A stretch of DNA of 64,000 nucleotides, from NCBI GenBank assembly GCA_017506865.1, contig JAFCMP010000279.1, forward strand, positions 930,001-994,000. The letters run 5' to 3'. Source of the stretch: Tribonema minus. Its lineage: Eukaryota; Sar; Xanthophyceae; Tribonematales; Tribonemataceae. The position numbers were made by a program, and so were the translations under genes. The notes below the pieces were generated by a model that was given only the letters and a program-made list of their open reading frames with translations, was not told the DNA's origin and did not search any database. This document shows, piece by piece, positions 57,601 through 64,000 of the stretch. Position 1 is the first letter of the stretch. Each line of letters begins with the position of its first letter.

Positions 57601-60007
57601 TCTCAGGCTACTTGGATGAGGGCGCGGGCGCGAGGGCTCGGGCCAGCACGAAGGCTAGGGTTAGAGTTAAATCAACGATCAGCAGCACAGCTCCAACCAG
57701 TCCAGCAGCACCTCCAGGCACGTCAGCGCCGCGGTGAGCGCCTCGCACGCCGCCTGGGGTTAGGGTTGGGGGGGGGGGTGGGATTAGGGCTAGAGGGGCA
57801 CAGGGTGGTGGTGGGGGGTACTTGGGTCAGGGCTCGAGTGAGAAGGCTCAGGCCAGCAGAAAGTAGGGTTAGGGTTTCTATGGGGCAACGCTCAGCAGCC
57901 TCTCTCTGGCAGCAGCAGGGCAGCCGCGAGCGTCTGACGCGCCGCCCGCAGCCAGGGTCGCTGCGGAGGTGACGCGTGTCAGGGCTCAGCATGCTGACTC
58001 GCCGCGCCACCGCCGGAGAGAGCCCCTCAATTGCACCTGCTGCAGGAAGCCCTGCGGCGCAGCAGTGCTGGCACCAGTGACATTGCACAGGAGCTCGTGT
58101 CCCAGTTCCACTCATGCCCTGCGTGATCATACTGTCAGTGGTTCATTGTAACAAGTCTGGCGTGAAGTGTCCAGCAGTCCACTGCCACAGCGCCGGTGCA
58201 CGGCTGCGATTCTGCGGCGCCCTGATGCTTCTCGTATGGTCATCAACGCTCAGCAATTCCAGCTCCGTGAGCCATCGGACTGTCAAATCGACGGATATTC
58301 AAACTGTGTACAGCGCGCGCTGTGCATGAGTATTGCTGGCAGAGGCCTGCAAGGCCTCGCGCACCTGTTGGCCGCCGCTGCGCTGCAGCGCCGCGATGCT
58401 AACGCTGACACCATTGCTCAGCAGCTGCAGCGCCACTGGTAGCGCTGGTCACAGAGCTCCGTGCAGCTCTGCGCGGTCAGCAACCCGATCCCTGACCCTT
58501 GCCCTGACCCAGCCAGAACCCAGCTGATGACACACCTACCGCGCTGCAGCGCCGCGAAGCTGACATCATCGCTCAGCAGCAGCGCGGGCAGCGCGCTCTG
58601 CCGCAACACTGCGCACAATCAGAGTTGACCCCGACCATGACCCTGACCCTATCCCAAACCTGACTCTGCACACACCTGCTGGCCGCCGCCGCGCTGCAGC
58701 GCGGCGATGTTAGTGCTGGCATCATCGCTCAGCAGCTCCAGCACCGGCGATGGCGACAGCGCTGGTTGTAGCGCCCCTTGCAGCTCCGCCGCAGCACTGC
58801 GCCCGGTCAGATACATCAACTCTCGCCCTGACCCTAACCCTAGGCCTGCTCTCAACCGCACCTGCTGCTGCTGCTGGTTGCCGCCGCGCTGCAGCGCCGC
58901 GATGCTAGTGCTGGCATCGGTGCTCAGCAGCTGCAGCGCTGTAGGCAGCTCTATGCGGCTCCGCGCAGCCAGCAACTCGAACCCGAACCGGACCCCTGCC
59001 CTAATCCTATCCCAGACCTGACTTACAACACACCTGCTGGTCGCCGCCGCGCTGCAGCGCCGCAATGCTGGCGTCGAGATCAGTGCTCAGCAGCTCCAGC
59101 ACCGCCGGCAGCGCGCGCCCCGCAGCGTCGTGTGCAGCTCCGCCGCAGTACTGCGCCCGGTCAGGCATATTAATCATCACCCTGACTTCAACCCCAGGCC
59201 TGATCTCAACCGCACCTGCTGGTCGCCGCCGCGCTGCAGATGCTAGCGCTGACATCATTGGTCAGCAGCTGCAGCACTGTAGGCAGCGCGCAGCGCAGCA
59301 CTATTTGCAGCTCCGCACAGTCAGCAACCCAAACCCTGACCCTTGCACTGATCCTACCTCAAGTTTAGCTTACAACACACCTGCTGGTCGCCGCCGCGCT
59401 GCAGCGCGGCAATGCTGGCGTCAACGTCAGCGCTCAGCAGCTCCAGCACCGCGGGCAGCGCGCGCCGCAGCGCCGCGTGCAGCTCCGCCCGCCGCGCCGT
59501 CAGGACCAGCAGGTCCCCCCTCACGAGCTCCTCCGCAAACAGCGTCAGCAAAAAGAGGCCGCAGGGGCGCGTGGCATCGCTCCGCGCGAGCGCCATGACG
59601 TCGTCGAGGAACGACGGATCCTCCGCAGGCCACGTGTGTTTGGCAGCGTCCACGAGCGCCTTGCCGACCTTGGTGAGGACCCAGCGCGGGAGCGTGCGCC
59701 ACGAGTCGACGACGAAGGCGAAGAGGAACTGCCGCAGCTGCCGCCGCTCGTCGCGCTGCGTGCTGTCCCAGCGCCTCAGCACGAGCTCCTCCAGTATGGC
59801 GCCCGCGAAGTACAGCAGGTAGAGATCCGATGGCGCCGGCGGCTGCTGGTGCTGGTGCTGGTGCTGCAGGATCTGCAGCGCGACGTGGTGCGACTGCGGC
59901 TGTTTGCGGAACTCGGAGAGTTGCCGCTCCAGGTGTGCCTTGGCGTCAGCTGCAGTTGTGGGCGAGTAGAACTGGTCCAGTGCGGATCGCAGCTCCTCTA
60001 CAGACAT
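46045..60007 (-). CDS. XPO6: Exportin-6 (importin-beta superfamily), at least 13 exons
   Basis: Exons: 60007-59381, 57563-57381, 56637-56497, 55936-55691, 55238-55046, 54796-54482, 53959-53705, 52673-52560, 51843-51693, 50984-50690, 50045-49842, 48361-48032, 46224-46045. All phases agree and give about 1077 residues, against about 1125 in human XPO6. Identification rests on collinear similarity as I remember the family: VLTKVGKALVDAAKHTWP and LLTLFAEELVRGDL near the N-terminus, LLDLLAAFTFQQPDTEG in the middle, an acidic LEQDEDDTDGG stretch, and FLPHFLETFPQ and FLNDLRYYVM at the end. Exportin-6 carries actin-profilin out of the nucleus with RanGTP in animals; that cargo is inferred here. About 40-50 residues expected between the last two exons are missing, so a further exon between 46225 and 48031 may have been overlooked. 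For exon 7 the acceptor at 53960 rather than 53949 keeps the phase. Confidence 0.9.
46608..46652 (-). repeat. Donor-side copy of the XPO6 penultimate exon
   Basis: The minus strand reads SELALLARELAAVTQ followed by GTGCGT, a close copy of the end of the exon at 48361-48032. Confidence 0.85.
47236..47838 (-). CDS. Unassigned open frame nested in the last XPO6 intron
   Basis: A 200-codon frame on the same strand as XPO6 has coding-like composition, unlike the surrounding intron. It stays open further upstream to about 47920 (SGSETIAPTSAKRFFERAS), so it may exceed 220 residues. Notable pieces are RRCYFCVKLFQHHDAKV, SASQEKIDTYVVSGALD and LTRVVIDNWNAVIAPDG; the first has two cysteines in CxxC-like spacing. 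The first ATG inside the frame is at about 47790 (MSSDLPVRRCYF). I recognise no family. It could be a nested gene, a mobile-element gene, or a retained exon of an unknown gene. It does not resemble exportin. Confidence 0.4.
   Translation of the reverse strand: MHLICEYFKKHVHVASMSSDLPVRRCYFCVKLFQHHDAKVLYFATSKPLRTTSLDVTIRDSSCPSRLRQAQGRARDVQCVLESASQEKIDTYVVSGALDPTTHTLFSAAFDHFGAKSRDTQALLHALAEGSSQGSYNLAQRVAFWRRRTSLALQRALTRVVIDNWNAVIAPDGDVSAYRRIALLQVPRPSPASAEPPAPP
48522..48553 (-). repeat. Acceptor-side copy of the XPO6 penultimate exon
   Basis: GCGCAG followed by WHCFVEGVA-coding sequence, like the start of the exon at 48361, with a similar upstream C-rich (minus-strand) tract. Confidence 0.8.
49400..49842 (-). 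repeat. Three donor-side copies of XPO6 exon 11 (50045-49842) punctuated by telomere-like repeats
   Basis: Copies at 49697-49790, 49532-49607 and 49433-49474 each repeat LDFLRFAEALLDNQ-coding sequence up to the donor. CCTAACCC-type tracts lie directly beside the donors at about 49405-49430, 49505-49530 and 49815-49838. Confidence 0.92.
50053..50470 (+). repeat. Three-copy tandem array in an XPO6 intron
   Basis: Units near 50053, 50153 and 50377 share GGCAGCGGAGCGTCGTGC, AGAGGGGTCAGAG, GGAGGCCGCG and GTGCAGC blocks. They contain no clear exon sequence. Confidence 0.8.
50615..50680. repeat. Telomere-like CCCTAA tract beside the XPO6 exon 10 donor
   Basis: CAACCC-type and CTAACCC units end ten bases from the donor at 50689. 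Confidence 0.85.
52008..52050 (-). repeat. Acceptor-side copy of XPO6 exon 9 (51843-51693)
   Basis: The minus strand reads GAALKQLQPRMED, a diverged copy of the true TALKHLQPRIED start. Confidence 0.82.
53476..53550 (-). repeat. Donor-side copy of XPO6 exon 7
   Basis: It repeats the LQALLAA-coding end, a GTGCGC donor, and the following TTCA/TTGAAG motif. Confidence 0.75.
55532..55606 (-). repeat. Donor-side copy of XPO6 exon 4
   Basis: It repeats PWGAFATMITEGEER and the GALAALAQ-like end, with an expanded C/G run. Confidence 0.88.
56713..56875 (-). repeat. Two acceptor-side copies of XPO6 exon 3
   Basis: 56713-56766 and 56838-56875 both repeat VLGKxLVxAALQPL-type sequence after GCGCAG/ACGTAG-like acceptors upstream of the true exon start at 56637. 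Confidence 0.88.
56985..57226 (-). repeat. Two donor-side copies of XPO6 exon 2
   Basis: 56985-57032 and 57181-57226 repeat LSECGVRAMTCVME and the following GTGCGT/GTATGT donor. Confidence 0.9.
57695..57775 (-). repeat. Acceptor-side copy of XPO6 exon 2 next to a telomere-like tract
   Basis: It repeats ACEALTAALTCLEVLL with a changed 3' end; its 5' edge abuts CCTAACCCCA-type repeats at 57757-57767. Confidence 0.88.
58365..59381 (-). repeat. Array of seven donor-side units from XPO6 exon 1
   Basis: Donor junctions lie at 59381 (true exon), 59216, 59034, 58862, 58676, 58536 and 58365, at intervals of 165, 182, 172, 186, 140 and 171 bp. Most units repeat LELLSxDxxASIAALQRGG and end in QQ plus GTGTGT or GTGCGG. 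CCCTGACC-type and CCCTAACC sequences lie between units. None has a clear acceptor. Confidence 0.93.
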
Positions 60008-60582
60008 GATTGCGCCAGCAAGGTAGTGAAGTCAAGTTCTGTTTTCAAGCGCGAAGGCCGGTGCTGGTGCTGCTGATACTGCTGCTTGTGACGATTTTTG
60101 GGGTTCACCAAATACTGCTGGTGCTGGTGCTGCTGCTGCTGGTGATGGTGCTGCTGAAGTCTCTTAAGTATCTTCAACAGGATCCCGCTGCAGGAAAAGC
60201 TTTGAGGTGAGTTCAATTGCTTGCTGCTGTTGCAATGCAATTGCAGCTACTGCACTGCAATGGCCGCTGCTGGCAATGCCTCCAGTACAACTGCGTTCTC
60301 GCTGTGTTGTGCTCCTGCCCTGATCTTCAATCACCCTGCGCTACGGGACAAAGTGCGTGACAGTTTCACTTTTTAAATTCGAAAATGACATGAGAAGACA
60401 GTGAGCGCTGGACCCACGGACAAGCAGCAGAATCAGACGTGTGAAGTCAGGTGGCCTGATTGCTACCTGACAGCCGCCGTCAAGCCATTGCGGCATCAGT
60501 GCCAGGTGTCTGACACCATCCTTAACTGAGGCTATAGCACCTTGACAGGCAGTGGGGGCAGGAGAGGGCGGGGAGCAGCGTC
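60008..60582. promoter_or_regulatory. Divergent intergenic region shared by XPO6 and the hydrolase gene
   Basis: The two start codons face away from each other across 575 bp, so both promoters should lie here. A GCTGGTGCTG-rich stretch (60060-60175) is the only visible structure. No core promoter element is identifiable. Confidence 0.5.
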
Positions 60583-63500
60583 ATGAGGAAACCCAGGAGG
60601 ATGGATCTGTCTCGCTCTGCGCCGAGCTCGCCCTCTGGTGGCGCAGGCCACAAGTCCAGGTCAGGCGTGCCAGATGTGCGCCTCTCCCCTGGCGCCAGGG
60701 ACGACGCTGCCCTCGGTGCCAGCGCGGCGCTGTCCCCGGCGCAGGGAGCAGGCAGCGGAGATGCCGGGTCTGGCACGCGGCAGCGCTGCTGCAAGTGCGC
60801 CAGGCCTGCGGCGGTGTGGTGCGGCGACTGCGCAGCCCACCTGTGCGACAGCCACGACAGATCCCGACACAAGGCCTCCCTCTTCCGCACGCAGCGGCTC
60901 ATCCACAGCCGCACGCGGCACACGCACGACTTCGACATCGGCGTCTTCGAGATACCGCCGTGCCCGGATGTGCCGCTGAGCCCCGGCGCCAACTCGCGCA
61001 GCGAGCTGAGCCCCACCGCGTCCAGCAAGTCCCCCTCCCCCAGGGGGGCCGAACGCGGGGGGGGGGGAGCTGCCCCCACAGAGGAGGACGCAGGCGCGGC
61101 GGGCAGCAGCGGCGGCGGGGCGCGGAGCGGCGGCGGCGGCGCGGCCAGCAAGGCGGCGCGCAAGCGCGCGCAGAAGCAGGGCGCCATCAAGCAGCTGCGC
61201 ACGGGCTACAACGCGCTGGTGATGGCGATCGTGCGGCCGCCGCGCTGCTGCTACGCGGAGCGCGACCTGGGGCCCTGGGCGCTGTCCGTGGGGGGCGGGC
61301 TCGTGCTGCACCGGCGCGACTTCCCGGTGGTGAACCGGCGCGGCGTCGCGCTCGCGTGCAGCCAGTGGCGGCCGTCGTTCGTGGACGCGACGGGGGCGCT
61401 GCCGTGCGTAGTTTATCTGCACGGCAACTCGTCGGCGCGCGTCGACGTCGTGCGCACGCGCGCGCTCACGGCGCTCGCGTCCATGGGCGCGAGCATCGTC
61501 GCCTTCGACTTCTCGGGCAGCGGCCTGAGCGGCGGCGACTTCGTGACGCTCGGCGGCAACGAGCAGCACGACGTCGCCGACGTGCTAGCGTACCTGCGGA
61601 GCGAGTGCATGGCGAGCAGGTGAGGAGGGGGGATGGGGGGGGCGGTTCAGAGAGAGAGAGAGAGAGAGAGAGCGCAGGGGCGGATAGGGGGGGGGGGCTC
61701 AGAGAGAGAGAAGGAGAGAGAGCGCACACGGTGGGGGGCGTAGTATGGGGGCGGTTTGTGGGGAGGGGGACTGGGGGGCGGGGGGGGGTCGAGCACAGGG
61801 GGGGTATGAGTGTGTGCGGCGCGGGGCGAAGGCGTGGCAGAGGCTGTAACTGCTGGGCAGTTGGAGGAGTGCACAGGAGGTGCAGTGGGGGTCGGGGGAG
61901 GGGCAAAAGGGGGGATTGGGGGGTTTGCTGGGGATGCAATGGTGCGACAGGGGCTGTCACCGCGGCGGGCAACAGGGGGAGTACCGAGGCGGGGGAAAGG
62001 GCGGACGCAACGCGCATCAGCCTTGCTGTATCGCCAGGCGCAATGTGCTGCAGCGGACTGCCGCAGCGCTAAGCCACGCGTCACACGGCCGCTGCGGTGA
62101 ACCGAGCCGCCGGTCATCGTTCGCACTCGGAGGCCGCCCGCTGGGTGTCCAGAGGTCGCAAACACAGCGGCACGCTGCTGGCATTGGGCGATGACTGAGC
62201 ATCGCTGAGAAGGTTTTCTGACATGGTCACCGGATGAGAGCAGCACTGGAATGATCGCGGTGACTCTGCGGGCGGAGGCGGCGGCTGGGTCACGTATGGC
62301 TGCGGCCAGCTGCGCTGTTCACCAGCCAGTGGCTCATTGCGCACGTGTCTATACCGCGTGGCGAGGTCCTCCATGCCCCGTTTATTAGACCGGTCCCTCC
62401 AGCTGGCTGGCATCGCATTACGCAGCCCCAGGGGCGCGGGAATGAGGCTCAGCTGCACCTGGCAGCAAGCACTGCCTGCTCCTCACTGGTTCTGTGGTTC
62501 GAGCATGAGCGTCAGGGCGCTGAGCACTGATGTGAACTGCGCGACAGATGCGCGCTACGCTTGTGGGGGTTGCGGTGCACGCCACGACTACCTACCGTAC
62601 TCTGCGGACCACGCAGCTCGCGATCCGTTACGGAGCGGAGCGTTGTCAGCAAACGCCGCTTGACAACACGGCTGCTCTTGTGATATGTGTAGTTGCCCCC
62701 CCCCAAGCGCGTCCGCCGGTTCACCATCACAGGCAGGAGCGTGGGATGTGTGGCCCTTGAGTCAAAACATGCATGGCATGCCGTAAGTGACGTCGCTGAC
62801 GCATTGCCATCCCCTGCTTCGCCGCCGCGTCGCGCGCGTCGTGCCGCCGCGTCGCGCGCGTCGTCGCAGGTTCACCATCTGGGGCAGGAGCATGGGCGCC
62901 GCCAGCGCGCTGCTGTACACGAGCAAGTACGGCTCGGAGCATGTGGCGGGGCTGGTGCTCGACAGCCCGTTCGCATCCTTCAGGTGCGCAGCTGCCCGGT
63001 GACTGCTTGGACGCATGTGCTTCAGAGCACTCCGCTACACTTTGACGTGTATGAGCAAGTATCCTTCAAGTATGCTTTAGAGCACCAAGAGCTTGCACGG
63101 CTCCGAGCACGTGGCAGGGCTGGTGCTGGACAGCTCATTCGCCTCTTTCAGGTGTGTAGCTCTGGTATGACTGTGGTTGGTACTTCCAGAGGGGGCAGGG
63201 GGCGTATGTCGCACAGGGTGTACGGCGCAGACCGCGCGCCTGCGTAGGAGAAGCTACAAGGGGGTATTGGTATGGCGCAGACTACTTGACAGTGTTTGTG
63301 CACGTCATGACGGTGTCCTCCTGTTGCAGCTTCAGAGCACTGCCATGCATATGGACGTGAAACCCTGAAGTTTGTGCTTCGGAGCGTGCGCTGCACAGTG
63401 CTCATCGACGCCTCTCCGCGTCCCCGCTTCTCACGCCCGCCGCGCAACGCCGCACTCACTCGCTCGCTCGCTGCGTGCCACGCGCAGGGCGCGCTGTGCC

Positions 63501-63740
63501 AGGCAGGACTTCCTCAAAGCTTGTGTGTGTGCACAACGGCACGGTGCTTATCGGCAACTCCCTTCATCCCCGCTTCTCACGCCCGCTGCACTCACGCACT
63601 CGCTCGCTGCGCGCCGCGCGCAGGGCGCTGTGCCAGGACCTCGTGGCCATGGGCCAGGTGCGCGTGCCCAAGGTCGCGGTGCGCGCGGCGCTGGCGCTGA
63701 TCCGCCGCAGCGTCAAGAAGCGCACGCACACCGACATCAG
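60583..63740 (+). CDS. B-box zinc finger/alpha-beta hydrolase fusion protein, partial (3' end outside the window)
   Basis: Exons 60583-61619, 62870-62983 and 63624-63740 join in phase (each junction splits an Arg codon) and give 422 residues before the window ends. Residues near 66-95 form a B-box-like zinc site (CCKCARPAAVWCGDC, then CDSHDRSRH). A low-complexity Ser/Gly/Ala linker follows. The hydrolase part has VVNRRGVALACSQW, the oxyanion strand VVYLHGNSS, AFDFSGSGLSGGDFV, the nucleophile elbow GRSMGA (Ser nucleophile) and LVLDSPFASF. Exon 3 gives the VRVPKVAVRAALALIRRSVK segment typical of the serine-aminopeptidase-like hydrolase subfamily of plants and protists. The acid and His of the triad should lie beyond the window. 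The substrate is unknown. The ATG at 60583 is the first in frame; a second lies at 60601. Confidence 0.88.
61620..62869. other. Intron 1 of the hydrolase gene
   Basis: It begins with a long G-rich/(GA)n tract (61625-61810), including an AG dinucleotide run at 61649-61672. No second gene is supported within it. Confidence 0.7.
63098..63151 (+). repeat. Donor-side copy of hydrolase exon 2
   Basis: It repeats GSEHVAGLVLDSSFASF and a GTGTGT donor downstream of the true exon. Confidence 0.88.
63487..63512 (+). repeat. Acceptor-side copy of hydrolase exon 3
   Basis: CGCGCAG followed by GGCGCGCTGTGCCAGG resembles the start of the exon at 63624, in a similar CTCGCTGCG context. Confidence 0.75.
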
Positions 63741-64000
63741 GTGCGCGCCGACGCGCTGCACGCATGCTTTTGTTGCATTTTGTGCAAATGTACATAGCCT
63801 GTGCTGGCGTGTCGCCATGCCGCCGTCCTTCGCAGCGCGCGCAATTTTCTCAGCGAGCAGTTCCGGTTCTGCTTGTGTACAACTAAGCACCCGCCCAGCT
63901 GCGCCATCGCTCCCCGAGCATGCGGCTTTTTGGTTATTGTACAGTGCATGCGCGTGCATACCTGCTGCCCCGTGCATGAAACTGCCAACTATCTAGATGG

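Noticed and set aside
60552..62072. A 506-codon plus-strand frame overlapping hydrolase exon 1
   Set aside because: It is an Arg/Gly-rich shadow in another frame; the hydrolase motifs lie in the 60583 frame.

Overview
This is nuclear DNA of a unicellular eukaryote, probably a GC-rich alga or related protist; I cannot fix the lineage. The evidence is spliceosomal GT-AG introns (plus two GC-AG introns) in six genes, a mitochondrially targeted ClpX, eukaryote-only proteins (DHX8/PRP22, exportin-6), many interstitial TTAGGG/CCCTAA tracts, and ankyrin-like repeats of the GHLxxLQWAxxxGCPW type seen in protists and large DNA viruses. The haptophyte/stramenopile direction is only a guess.

Layout from left to right: (1) the catalytic half of a CAMK-like protein kinase on the minus strand, running off the left edge (332-3695); (2) a decayed ankyrin-like pseudogene, minus strand (4523-5690); (3) DHX8/PRP22, a spliceosomal DEAH helicase, plus strand, 20 exons over 19.5 kb (6214-25679), reconstructed with continuous reading phase; (4) a decayed Helitron-type relic (about 26690-27900); (5) an intronless bacterial-type FAD oxidoreductase, plus strand (28285-29427); (6) a three-exon globin, minus strand (30680-32252); (7) mitochondrial ClpX, minus strand, 10 exons (33313-43114); (8) a repeat-rich spacer with an inverted repeat and CAG/CTG microsatellites (43115-46044); (9) exportin-6, minus strand, at least 13 exons over 14 kb (46045-60007); (10) divergent from it, a B-box zinc finger fused to an alpha/beta hydrolase, plus strand, running off the right edge (60583-63740+).

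The most striking signal is how the introns are built. In the kinase, DHX8, ClpX, XPO6 and hydrolase genes, introns hold extra, diverged copies of the neighbouring exon's edge. Copies upstream of an exon keep the acceptor plus the 5' part of the exon; copies downstream keep the 3' part plus the donor. Some form tandem arrays (seven donor-side copies at XPO6 exon 1; a nested shrinking series after DHX8 exon 9). Two other intron features recur: telomere-like repeats placed at exon-copy junctions (one forms a splice donor, one forms a head-to-head palindrome inside an exon copy), and a short palindromic ACTTCAA/TTGAAGT motif just inside intron 5' ends. Together they suggest an intron-growth process based on local tandem duplication and break repair. 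I regard this as the main candidate for something undescribed in the window.

Functionally the genes are mostly unrelated housekeeping genes: mRNA release from the spliceosome (DHX8), nuclear export (XPO6), mitochondrial protein unfolding (ClpX), 2-hydroxy-acid oxidation (FAD enzyme), haem/oxygen binding (globin), signalling (kinase) and a hydrolase. I see no operon-like logic.
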